Shown: one piece after another, positions 19,693-27,927 of the stretch | How the letters are laid out: the number at the start of each line of letters is the position of its first letter | Position numbering within the stretch: the stretch's first letter is position 1 | Source: Bryobacter sp. CoA8 C33 | GTDB taxonomy: Bacteria; Acidobacteriota; Terriglobia; Bryobacterales; Bryobacteraceae | DNA: 64,000 nt | Assembly (NCBI GenBank): GCA_019931185.1 | Contig: JAINDK010000009.1 | Location: 62,001-126,000, forward strand | Direction of reading: 5' to 3' | Made by a program: the position numbers and the translations under genes | Notes under the pieces: generated by a model | Told to the model about the DNA's origin: nothing | What the model saw: only the letters and a program-made list of their open reading frames with translations | Database searches by the model: none

Positions 19693-21231
19693 CTACAGCA
19701 CCGGGCCAATACGCCAAGGCACGAATTCCTGGTGCCCCAGCCGCTCGGCGCAGGTCTTTTCCCCGCTTGCCACGCGCAGGCAAAGATCGAAGATCTCCCG
19801 GCCCACCTGTTCCACCGTCGCCTCGCCGTCAATGATCCGCCCCGCGTTCACGTCCATGTTGTCCTGCATCCGCCGGTACGTGTGGGAGTTCGTCGCAATC
19901 TTGATCACCGGCACGTTCGGAAATCCGATCGCGCTGCCCCGCCCGGTCGTGAACGCAATCAGATTGCATCCCCCCGCCGCCAGCCCCGTCAATGACACCG
20001 GATCATATCCCGGCGTGTTCATAAATACAAAACCCGGCGAATCGATCCGCTCGGCATAATCGACGGCCGCCATCATCGGGCTCGTCCCGGCCTTGGCCGA
20101 AGCCCCCAGGCTCTTCTCGAGAATGTTCGATAACCCGCCCTCTTTGTTTCCCGGACTCGGGTTGTCATCAAAACTGCCGCCAAACTGCCGCAAATACTTC
20201 TTATAGCCCTCAATGAAGCCCAAAAAGCGCTCCGCTACCTCCCGGTTCCGCGCCCGCTTCACCAATAAGTGTTCCGCGCCAAAACACTCCGTTGTCTCCG
20301 CCAGTACCGCCGACGCGCCGATCGCCGCCAGCATGTCGCTGCACACCCCCAGCGCCGGGTTTGCCGAAATGCCACTGAAGCTGTCGCTGCCCCCGCAATT
20401 CAATCCCAGCCGCAAATGCGATGCCGGTACCGTCACCCGCTTCTCCGCCTTCATCTCTTCCACGAATTCAAGAATCCGTGTCCGTGCTGCCTCAATCGTT
20501 CCCCGCGTCCCGCCGCTGCCCTGCAGCGTCATCCCATGCAGCCTCTTGGTGCGCGGCGCCTTCGGCCCCAGATAGTGATCGATCTGGTTCACCTCGCAGC
20601 CCAGCCCGATGATCAGCGCCGCCCCCACGTTCGGATGATTCAGCACCCCGGCCAGCGTTCGCCGCAGTTGTTCCGTGTCCGGCCCGATCGAGTGCCCGCA
20701 GCCTTCCCCGTGCGGAAATGCCACCACCCCATCCACATTCTCCGGCAGGCTTCCCTTCCCAAAGCTCTCCGCAATCAGATCCACCGTATGCGCCGCGCAA
20801 TTCGAGGCCGCCACCACCGCGATATAGTTCCTCGTCCCAGCCCGCCCGTCCTCCCGCAAATACCCCTCAAAGGCCGGCATCACCGCCGGTGCCGGCGGAT
20901 ACGGCACTTCCCCCGCTGGAAACTCCAATCCCAGCTCGTGATCCTCGAACGCCAGATTGTGCACATGCACATGCTGGCCCGGCTCGATCGCCGTTCGCGT
21001 CCTTCCGATCACCTGCCCGTAGCGCCGCACATTCCGCCCGCTCTCAATCGCGGCAATGCATACCTTGTGCCCCGCCGGCACGGAGTCTTTCACATCGACG
21101 GCGATCCCTGCCACGAGAATCCGGCTTCCCGGGCTCAGCGGTACCCGCGCGATGGCGACATTGTCGCTCTCATGCAATCGAATCGCGGAGTTCTCCGCTG
21201 TCGGTAATTTCGCAATATCTAGCAGTCCCAT
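19693..21231 (-). CDS. UxaA-family altronate/galactarate-type dehydratase
   Basis: A 512-residue cytoplasmic dehydratase of the altronate/galactarate (UxaA/GarD) family, removing water from a sugar acid to give a 2-keto-3-deoxy acid. The first 95 or so residues are the SAF domain (IRLHESDNVAIARVPL). The catalytic domain includes GYLREDGRAGTRNYIAV, FPHGEGCGHSIGPDTEQL, GLGCEVNQIDHYLG and LNCGGSDSFSGI, all family-typical with metal-binding His/Cys. ATG 21231 was chosen because the SAF domain starts there; an in-frame extension of 31 codons upstream is unlike the family. Altronate versus galactarate cannot be settled, as no uronate genes are adjacent. Confidence 0.88.
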   Translation of the reverse strand: MGLLDIAKLPTAENSAIRLHESDNVAIARVPLSPGSRILVAGIAVDVKDSVPAGHKVCIAAIESGRNVRRYGQVIGRTRTAIEPGQHVHVHNLAFEDHELGLEFPAGEVPYPPAPAVMPAFEGYLREDGRAGTRNYIAVVAASNCAAHTVDLIAESFGKGSLPENVDGVVAFPHGEGCGHSIGPDTEQLRRTLAGVLNHPNVGAALIIGLGCEVNQIDHYLGPKAPRTKRLHGMTLQGSGGTRGTIEAARTRILEFVEEMKAEKRVTVPASHLRLGLNCGGSDSFSGISANPALGVCSDMLAAIGASAVLAETTECFGAEHLLVKRARNREVAERFLGFIEGYKKYLRQFGGSFDDNPSPGNKEGGLSNILEKSLGASAKAGTSPMMAAVDYAERIDSPGFVFMNTPGYDPVSLTGLAAGGCNLIAFTTGRGSAIGFPNVPVIKIATNSHTYRRMQDNMDVNAGRIIDGEATVEQVGREIFDLCLRVASGEKTCAERLGHQEFVPWRIGPVL

Positions 21232-21245
21232 AACAACACGCCCAG

Positions 21246-21251
21246 TATACT
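21246..21251 (+). promoter_or_regulatory. -10-like TATACT before the glycosyltransferase
   Basis: TATACT ends six bases before the GTG start at 21258, within a gap of only 26 bases between two divergent genes. A promoter this close would give a leaderless or nearly leaderless message. No convincing -35 element is visible. Confidence 0.4.
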
Positions 21252-21257
21252 TGAGAG

Positions 21258-22535
21258 GTGCCTCAGCCCCGCCTTTGGCTCGTGGCCGCGCTTGCCGTTG
21301 CGTATCTCTTTCTGCTGCCTTCAAGCGGCCTGCTCGGCCCCGATGAGCCGCGCTACGCCGCGATCGGCCAACACATGGCCGCCAGCGGCAACTGGGTCAC
21401 CCCCGTCCTCTGGGGCAAGCCGTGGTTCGAAAAGCCACCTCTCCTCTATTGGCTCATCGCCGCCTTCTCCCATCTGCCCATTGCCCCTGATCTCGCCGCC
21501 CGCCTCCCTGTCGCTTTGGCCGCCCTCGGCCTGCTCTTCGCTCTCCCCTCCCTCGAGGCCGCTCTCGTCCTCGGCACCTCCTTCGGCTGGCTCGGTCTCT
21601 CCCAGGTCGCCGTCACCGATATCCCCTTGAGCGTCTGTTTCTTTCTTTACCTCCACTTCACCCTCAAACAGCGCCCTTGGCCCGCCGGCGCCGCCCTCGG
21701 CCTCGCCATTCTCGCCAAAGGTCTCGTCCCCCTCGTCCTGGCCCTCCCCGTCGCCTGGCTCTACCGCCGCCACTGGCAGACTCCCCTGGCCGCCTCCCTC
21801 ACCGCCCTGCCCTGGTACCTCGCCTGCTACCTCGCCAACGGCCAAACCTTCTTCGACGAATTCATCATCCGTCACCACATCCAACGCTTCCTCTCCCCCG
21901 AACTCCAGCACGTTCAACCCTTCTGGTTCTATCTCCCTATCCTCGCCGGGCTGGCTTTTCCCTGGCTCCCGGCTCTCCTCCGCTTCCGCCCCAGCCCCGA
22001 ACTCAACCCTCACCTCTACACCGTCCTCTGGGGCTTTCTCTTTCTCAGCGCTTCAAAAAACAAACTCCCCGCCTACGTCCTGCCCCTGCTCCCTTCGCTC
22101 GCCATCCTCATCGCCCCCCAACTCCGCCGCGCCCACTTCGCCTTCGCCGCCGCTGTCTTCGCCACTCTCCCCGCCATCGGCCCCTGGTTGCCCACCGCCA
22201 TCGCCGAAGGTCTCGGCAAAGCCGGTCTCGCCTCCACTCAATGGCTCTGGCTTCTCGCTGCCCCCCTGGCCGCCTCCCTCGCCTGGCGCTGGCAACTTCC
22301 AGCCTTTCTTGCCACCGCCCTGCTCGCCATCCTCACCCTCAAGCTCACCCTGTTCCCCGCTCTCGCCGCACAAGTATCCGCCCGCTCCAGCAAACTCACC
22401 TGCCTGCCCCCAGGCGCCTCCCGCGGCCTCCGCTACGGCCTTTCTTACTATCTCAACCGCGAAGTCCCCGATTGCCTACAGCCGCAGGAAGATGTTCCGC
22501 CGCTCAAGCGCCCGGATAAAGCTCCACGTCAGTAG
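21258..22535 (+). CDS. Glycosyltransferase family 39 (ArnT/PMT-like) membrane protein
   Basis: A 425-residue inner-membrane glycosyltransferase, probably moving a sugar from a polyprenyl-phosphate donor to lipid or protein on the periplasmic side. The first periplasmic loop has GLLGPDEPRYAAIGQHM, matching the DE-x-x-Y acidic catalytic motif of ArnT-like enzymes, then WFEKPPLLYW, a strong family signature. Eleven or twelve hydrophobic segments follow. It is short for the family, with only a small C-terminal domain. GTG is the only convincing start. Its last 60 bases overlap the 3' end of the converging DUF5009 gene. Confidence 0.87.
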   Translation: MPQPRLWLVAALAVAYLFLLPSSGLLGPDEPRYAAIGQHMAASGNWVTPVLWGKPWFEKPPLLYWLIAAFSHLPIAPDLAARLPVALAALGLLFALPSLEAALVLGTSFGWLGLSQVAVTDIPLSVCFFLYLHFTLKQRPWPAGAALGLAILAKGLVPLVLALPVAWLYRRHWQTPLAASLTALPWYLACYLANGQTFFDEFIIRHHIQRFLSPELQHVQPFWFYLPILAGLAFPWLPALLRFRPSPELNPHLYTVLWGFLFLSASKNKLPAYVLPLLPSLAILIAPQLRRAHFAFAAAVFATLPAIGPWLPTAIAEGLGKAGLASTQWLWLLAAPLAASLAWRWQLPAFLATALLAILTLKLTLFPALAAQVSARSSKLTCLPPGASRGLRYGLSYYLNREVPDCLQPQEDVPPLKRPDKAPRQ

Positions 22536-23534
22536 AAAGTACACCACCGTTACAAAACAAACCCAATAGAGCGGCGAATCCTTCGGCGCGAACTTTGACA
22601 CCGCATCCCCCACCATGCCGTGAATCAGATACCCCGCCAGCGCATTCGTTCCAAACGTCCGGAATACCCCCAAATCGAGCCCAGGTTTCTTCACGTCACA
22701 CCACCACAAAAACAACCCATACACCAGCAGGCTGAACCCCGCGCTGAACGTCTGGTACGACAAACTCCCCGCCCGCTGCGTCATCGTCCACAAATCCACT
22801 GGATTCCACGGCGGCCAGAACGGCGGCGCCTCCCAGCCGTGCACGCACGAAATCAGATAGCCCCCCACACTCAACACCACACCCCATTGCAAAATCGGTT
22901 TCAAGGCCCCCGCCGCCCCATACTTTTTCACCGCGTCATAGGCCAGTGCCCCCCCCAACGTCGGCAGCGACCAGCTCAGAAAACCCAGCGGACCCCCATC
23001 AATCACCCGCACCTTCATCAGAAACTCATACCAAAACCACGCGCTCAAGCCCAGATGCAACAACCCGCTTCCCACCCCATACAGCACCAGATCCCGGCTC
23101 CGCCGCTGCAACACCGGCAGAATCCACAATCCCGTGAAACCAATATGCACCAGCGCCTGAAACGGATTCCGCAGAAAACTCTTCTCGAAAAAACCCCCCC
23201 AGCCCAATTCCCCCAGGCTCTCCCAAGTCTTGTAGCTCCCATCCAGGTTGTAGAACACAAACCCCAGCAGGATCAGCCCCAAACACCGCATCGTCATCGC
23301 CCGCTTCGTCGTCCCCTTCGTCACCCCCAGCCGCATCGCGAAACCCACCGCGAAAAAGAAGTGCGGCATGATCGTGTCCGCATAGCTGTTGTACGTGTTG
23401 TGATGCTTCAGCACATCATGAACAGCCGCGAAGCCGCCAATGAAATTCACCAGAAACATTCCCGCCACCGTATACCCGCGAAACTGGTCCAGTGACAGGA
23501 TGCGGGACGAACGGTCAATCGGGGACGTTTTCAT
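22476..23534 (-). CDS. DUF5009/HGSNAT-like acyltransferase membrane protein
   Basis: A 352-residue polytopic membrane protein of the DUF5009/DUF1624 group related to heparan-alpha-glucosaminide N-acetyltransferase. The N-terminal ILSLDQFRGYTVAGMFLVNF matches the family's SLDxxRGxxxxxMxxVN block. NTYNSYADTIMPHFFFAVGF then carries the conserved His and Pro-Phe-Phe stretch. About ten helices are visible. The family is thought to acetylate exported sugars, a role inferred here and not shown. It begins five bases after the DUF481 gene in the same direction and overlaps the converging GT39 gene by 60 bases. Confidence 0.85.
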   Translation of the reverse strand: MKTSPIDRSSRILSLDQFRGYTVAGMFLVNFIGGFAAVHDVLKHHNTYNSYADTIMPHFFFAVGFAMRLGVTKGTTKRAMTMRCLGLILLGFVFYNLDGSYKTWESLGELGWGGFFEKSFLRNPFQALVHIGFTGLWILPVLQRRSRDLVLYGVGSGLLHLGLSAWFWYEFLMKVRVIDGGPLGFLSWSLPTLGGALAYDAVKKYGAAGALKPILQWGVVLSVGGYLISCVHGWEAPPFWPPWNPVDLWTMTQRAGSLSYQTFSAGFSLLVYGLFLWWCDVKKPGLDLGVFRTFGTNALAGYLIHGMVGDAVSKFAPKDSPLYWVCFVTVVYFLLTWSFIRALERRNIFLRL

Positions 23535-23539
23535 AAGGA

Positions 23540-24598
23540 TTAGCGCGCAAACACCAATCGTACCCCGGTTGTGATCACCAAATCGTTCGTCTTGCGCCCC
23601 GGCAGCGGGTTCGACAAATACCGGTTACCCGCCGTCACCTGGTAGCTCAACCACCTCTTCAGGGCCGCCGCGAAGGCTACATCCGCGTTCAGGCGGTAAT
23701 TCCCCGCCGCCGTGACGTTGTTGTAGAACACCACCTTTTCCGTCAATGTGAAAATCCCGGCAAACCGGTGCGTCAGATCATTGCCAAACAGGATTTCACC
23801 CGATGTCCGATTCAGCCCCGTGGCGAAAAATTCGCGGTTCAACGATCCCCCGCCAAACACATTCCATGCCGTATTCTTTGCCTTGATCCAGTTGTAGCCG
23901 AAGCCTCCCGCTGGCGAAAACCTCAAGTCCAGCCGCTGAAACTCATCGAATTCAAGGTCGGTCGATCCAAACGTGTACCACTTCGGCGTCACGTTCAGGT
24001 CATACTTCAAGCCTCCGCGGATCGAGTTTGCCGCCAGTACGGAAAGCCCATTGTTCTGGTTCTGCGAGTACAACGACAAGAAATACACGTTGATTGCGTC
24101 CCGCGATGTCGTCCGCGATACCTTCGCTGCCGAATTGATCGTGTTGGTCTGCGCGTTGCCCCGCGCCTGCGCATAACCCAGGTCCACCGATCCCGTCCAC
24201 AGGTCCACCAGCCGCGGATTCTTCACCCGCTCCAATTCCTTCAGATACGCCTCCTGGTCCGCTTTACTCCGGAATAGCGTTACATCCCCTTCTTTGGCGC
24301 TCACCATCCCGGTCGTCTCGCTGGCCACCTCCACCTTCCCCTCACTCAACTTCAGCCGGCCCACCAGGTTCTGGCCGTCCTTCAGCCCTACATTCACCAC
24401 CTCGGCCGTTTCAATCCCCGCCACCGCTTCCCGCTTAATCTTCAGATCCCCCGCATACTCCGTCTTCAACACCAGTTCCTTCTCGTCCAGCCGGGTTACC
24501 GTTCCCGTTAACCGGTCTCCGTTCTTCAGCTTCACCTCATCCGCCACCGCCAGGCCCGCTAGGCTCACCGCTAAAACAATCCATTTCATAAGAGTCAT
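23540..24598 (-). CDS. DUF481 domain outer-membrane protein
   Basis: A 352-residue exported protein. A signal peptide (about 1-18) is followed by an SH3-like repeat with KLKNGDRLTGTVTRLDEKE and a second copy starting LKDGQNLVGRL. The C-terminal 240 or so residues form the DUF481 beta-barrel-like domain (SVDLGYAQARGNAQTNTINS), ending in GVRLVFAR. The family is likely salt-stress-related or structural in the outer membrane, but its role is unknown. GAGGGG just before ATG 24598 supports that start, and ATG 24589 is also possible. It probably shares a transcript with the DUF5009 gene five bases downstream. Confidence 0.85.
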   Translation of the reverse strand: MTLMKWIVLAVSLAGLAVADEVKLKNGDRLTGTVTRLDEKELVLKTEYAGDLKIKREAVAGIETAEVVNVGLKDGQNLVGRLKLSEGKVEVASETTGMVSAKEGDVTLFRSKADQEAYLKELERVKNPRLVDLWTGSVDLGYAQARGNAQTNTINSAAKVSRTTSRDAINVYFLSLYSQNQNNGLSVLAANSIRGGLKYDLNVTPKWYTFGSTDLEFDEFQRLDLRFSPAGGFGYNWIKAKNTAWNVFGGGSLNREFFATGLNRTSGEILFGNDLTHRFAGIFTLTEKVVFYNNVTAAGNYRLNADVAFAAALKRWLSYQVTAGNRYLSNPLPGRKTNDLVITTGVRLVFAR

Positions 24599-24695
24599 TA
24601 TCCCCTCTGACTCTCTCATCCCCCCATCTGCTTCAAACCTTCAAACAAATGCGGCCCTCCGCCTCTTGCCGGCCCCCGGCATCGCTGTCTCCACC

Positions 24696-25112
24696 TTACG
24701 GAGTGGCCGCGCCGGTTCTTTCCGCCAGATTGCGGTGTTGCTCCATCAATCTTCTCGATTCGCTCGCCGCTCTGCGCGCCTGCATCGCTTTCGCACGCAG
24801 ACGCTCGATCGGCGCTTGTACCATCGCCGGCCACTTGTTTCGCATCGGATTGTAATCCCTCCCGCTTGCCAGTTCATCCGCATCCCTCTCATACTCCATC
24901 GCCTGCTCTTCGAAGGACCTCGCCCGTGCCTCCCAGTGCCCGGCTACTGCCAGATGCTCACTACGCGTTTTCGCTTCCCGTGCCAGCTTCCGGATTTGAC
25001 TCACTTCCATTGGCTGACTCGCCACCTTCTTGGTGCCCTTCGTTTGCCCCGCATCCCCCTCATGGACCATCATCGCGGCGGCCAGAATCCATTTCACGGC
25101 TCCAATCATCAT
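24696..25112 (-). CDS. Small exported helical protein of unknown function (138 aa)
   Basis: The first 20 or so residues (MMIGAVKWILAAAMMV) resemble a signal peptide or single anchor. The remainder is strongly charged and helical, with Glu/Arg/Ala-rich heptads (SFEEQAMEYERDADELASG; LRAKAMQARRAASESRRL) that suggest a coiled coil. It has no Cys. GGAGT nine bases before the double ATG supports the start. It lies between the response regulator (59 bases upstream) and the DUF481 gene. It could be an envelope adaptor or scaffold protein, but that is a guess from composition only. Confidence 0.72.
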   Translation of the reverse strand: MMIGAVKWILAAAMMVHEGDAGQTKGTKKVASQPMEVSQIRKLAREAKTRSEHLAVAGHWEARARSFEEQAMEYERDADELASGRDYNPMRNKWPAMVQAPIERLRAKAMQARRAASESRRLMEQHRNLAERTGAATP

Positions 25113-25171
25113 GGTTTTTTACTCCTGATCCAATTAAAGCCGCGATACGCTCCCCTTCGGCATCCGCAAAA

Positions 25172-25819
25172 TTACGGACCAGTTACCAGCCCCATCCGCA
25201 TCGCATGTTGCACCAGCCCTGCCGTTGTCTTTACACCCAGTTGATCCATCATCGTGTATTTGTGCGTTTCCACCGTGCGCGAAGAAATTCCCAGCAGTCC
25301 GCCGATCTCCTTGGCCGATTTACCCTCGGCCAGTAACTGCAACACTTCCCGCTGCCGCTGTGTCAAGTCGATCGTCTCTTTACCCTGCCTTTTCGTCGTG
25401 TCCAAGAACTCCGCCACCGCCGCCGTCCTTAGTTGCGGCGAGATGAAGCGCTGCCCCCTCAATGCCAAATGAATCGCCTCCACCAGATCCTCGGCCGCCG
25501 CGTGCTTCAATACATATCCAGAGGCGCCCGCCTCCATCGCCCGCGAAAGATACGTCACATCGGGATGCATCGTCAGAAATACGACTTTCGCTTCCACTCC
25601 CGCCTCCCGCAATTGTTTCACCGCGTCGATCCCGTTCAGCAATGGCATCGAGATATCAGCCACAATCACATCAGGTTGCACTGCGATGGCCCGTTCCATG
25701 AGTTGATGCCCGTCCCGCGCCGTATCGCAAAGGTCAAACTCCCCGGCCAGCAAACTGCGCAAGCCATCCAATACGATCCGATGATCATCCGCCAGCAGCA
25801 CTCGCTTCAGCTCACCCAT
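25172..25819 (-). CDS. NarL/FixJ-type two-component response regulator
   Basis: A 215-residue transcription regulator. The receiver domain (about 1-120) has the acidic pocket LLADDH and phospho-acceptor Asp55 in VIVADISMP, with Thr in FLTMHP and Lys in YVLKHA completing the switch. A LuxR-type HTH occupies about 145-210 (LTQRQREVLQLLAEGKSAKE; SRTVETHKYTMM). ATG 25819 overlaps the kinase stop by 13 bases; the in-frame extension upstream lies within the kinase gene and is rejected. It is the obvious partner of the adjacent histidine kinase. Target genes are unknown; the upstream TonB receptor is a candidate. Confidence 0.95.
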   Translation of the reverse strand: MGELKRVLLADDHRIVLDGLRSLLAGEFDLCDTARDGHQLMERAIAVQPDVIVADISMPLLNGIDAVKQLREAGVEAKVVFLTMHPDVTYLSRAMEAGASGYVLKHAAAEDLVEAIHLALRGQRFISPQLRTAAVAEFLDTTKRQGKETIDLTQRQREVLQLLAEGKSAKEIGGLLGISSRTVETHKYTMMDQLGVKTTAGLVQHAMRMGLVTGP

Positions 25820-27861
25820 ACATCTACCTCTGTTCCTTTTCCAGGCTGCGATTTGACCTCCACCTTGCCACCCAGCAGCCGTACTCGCTCTTCCATACTC
25901 CTCAGCCCCAAGCCTCGCCGCCAATCTGGCGCATTCATTTCGAACCCCCGTCCATCATCCACGATCCGCAGATGAATCCGGTCCGTCTTCTCCAAACGCA
26001 AACTCACGTTTTGCGCTCCTCCATGTTTTTCAATGTTTCTCAGACCCTCCTGCGCGATCCGGTACAGGGCGATTTGCACCTCCCGCCTCAACCCTGTGAA
26101 GTCTCCACTACACTCAAAATCGACCGGCGGTCCGCCGCGATCAAAGAATCCACGGCATTCCTGCTCCACCGCCGCCGCGAGCCCCAGGTCATCGAGCAGG
26201 GCCGGATGCAGATTCCGCGACAGCCTGTGCACGTCGTCGGTCAACCGCGCCGCCTGCTCCCGGATTCGCGCCAATCCTTCCGCCCTCCGCACCCCATCCT
26301 CCAGCGGCAACCTCCCCAGGATACTGGCCTCGATCGTCAGACTCGCTAATTGCTGCGTCACGCCGTCATGCAATTCCCGTGCAATGCGCCGTCTCTCATC
26401 CTCCTGCGCCGTGATCAGTTGCCCCGCCAATCGCTCCAATTCTTCCTTCGATACGGTTGTTCGCGCCAATTCCCTCGCGATCCGGTTGAACGACGCCCCC
26501 AGTTGCCCGATCTCATCCCGACCCCCCATCTTGAGCGTGGTGGAGAAATCCCGGTGCCCCAGCCGGTCCAGTCCCGCCGCTAACGCCCGGATCGGCCGCG
26601 TCAAGGTCCCAGCCAGCCAGCCCGCCGCCGCCAGAAACCCCAGCCCAATGAGCGAGCCAAGCCCCAGGATTCGCCACCGCAACGCCCGCACGGGCGCCAG
26701 CATCTCCTCGGTCTCGATCTCCGCCACCAGCGTCCAATCCAATCCCTCCACCGCCAGCGGCGCATGCGACCGCAGCACGCTCACGCCTCTTAAGTCCGTG
26801 CTCAGCTCCGTTCCCGGCGGCCGCCGCCGAGAGCCTGCCGCCTCCAGCATTACCTTCAGCCGCAGGATCGCCGTACCGTGCCGCTTTACCTCTTCCACCA
26901 CCGCCGGCGAGATCCCAGCCCGCAATAACTCCGCGTAGTATCGCTCGGGATCTTCCAGCCTCAGCCGCATGTCGCTGCGCAACCGGTCATCCGCCCCGAC
27001 CGCGTAGGCTTGCCCCGACCGGCCCAACCCCTCATCCTGCCAGTGCTGATCGTTCGTCATCACGCGATTTACTTCGTCAATCGATACCTGCATTACCAGA
27101 ATTCCAACTCGCGCTCCCGCTCGAAACAGCGGCGCCGCGATAAACGCCGCCGGCGCCAGCGATGACGGTACATAAGGCTCGTAATCACTCAGCACCCACC
27201 CATCACTTTCTCCAATCGACATCGCCTTGTCCACAACGCGCCCCAGTGCGGAGTCCCGGTAGGGCGCTTCCCCCAACAAGATCCCAAAATCGATTTCCTT
27301 CGATACCGTGTACACTACGCGCCGGTTCTCGGCATCCACCAGAAAAATGTCGTAAAACCCAAACGCCTTCTGGTACCGGTGAAAAGTCGGGTGATACCGG
27401 CTGTGCGCCTGCCCGTATACCCCTTGCGCCTCCAGCAACTGACCCTTTGCTCCCGCCGGATAGGGGTTCATTGCCACTAACTCATTTTGCTGTGCAATGC
27501 TGCGCCGGTCCCGCGGAAACCAGGAGCGCATCCCTTGGTCCAGCTTCGCGTAGAATTCATGCAAATTCCGTTCTTCCCCCTCCGTCGCCGGCCTAGCCCC
27601 ACTCCAAGCCCCGTGAAAAGCCTCCAGCGCGCTCAACACACTCTCATCGGCCGCCAGCGCCGTCGCGTGCGCCGCCAGATCCCGAAAATACCGCTCCACT
27701 TGCCGGCATCGAGTCTGCCGGATCGCTGTCAGCCGTTCATGCGTCGCCTCCTCCAGCGCCGCCACCGCTCCCGCCGAAGCCTCCCACCCGGTCAACCCGA
27801 TTGCGCTCAATCCGAGAACGAAAAAAACCGCTTGTAGCTTAGCCCGGAGGGATCGAAACAT
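25807..27861 (-). CDS. Membrane sensor histidine kinase (Cache-HAMP-HisKA_3-HATPase)
   Basis: A 684-residue NarX/DegS-type kinase. A first helix (about 9-30) and a second (about 395-420) flank a large periplasmic region of some 350 residues with double-Cache character (GFYDIFLVDAENRRVVYTVS). HAMP follows (LTRPIRALAAGLDRLGHRDF). The HisKA_3 box RRIARELHDGVTQQLASLTI carries the phosphorylatable His near residue 498. The ATPase domain shows AQEGLRNIEKHGGA (N box), IVDDGRGFE and GLGLRSMEERVRLLGG. The Cache domain suggests a small-molecule ligand. The gene lies 66 bases after a TonB receptor gene and overlaps its regulator, so the three may respond to one substrate. Confidence 0.93.
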   Translation of the reverse strand: MFRSLRAKLQAVFFVLGLSAIGLTGWEASAGAVAALEEATHERLTAIRQTRCRQVERYFRDLAAHATALAADESVLSALEAFHGAWSGARPATEGEERNLHEFYAKLDQGMRSWFPRDRRSIAQQNELVAMNPYPAGAKGQLLEAQGVYGQAHSRYHPTFHRYQKAFGFYDIFLVDAENRRVVYTVSKEIDFGILLGEAPYRDSALGRVVDKAMSIGESDGWVLSDYEPYVPSSLAPAAFIAAPLFRAGARVGILVMQVSIDEVNRVMTNDQHWQDEGLGRSGQAYAVGADDRLRSDMRLRLEDPERYYAELLRAGISPAVVEEVKRHGTAILRLKVMLEAAGSRRRPPGTELSTDLRGVSVLRSHAPLAVEGLDWTLVAEIETEEMLAPVRALRWRILGLGSLIGLGFLAAAGWLAGTLTRPIRALAAGLDRLGHRDFSTTLKMGGRDEIGQLGASFNRIARELARTTVSKEELERLAGQLITAQEDERRRIARELHDGVTQQLASLTIEASILGRLPLEDGVRRAEGLARIREQAARLTDDVHRLSRNLHPALLDDLGLAAAVEQECRGFFDRGGPPVDFECSGDFTGLRREVQIALYRIAQEGLRNIEKHGGAQNVSLRLEKTDRIHLRIVDDGRGFEMNAPDWRRGLGLRSMEERVRLLGGKVEVKSQPGKGTEVDVWVS

Positions 27862-27927
27862 GGAAACCTGTTGCTTCCATGCTAATCAATCCCGCCTTAC
27901 TCCTTTGTGCCGCGCCCATCGAACTTC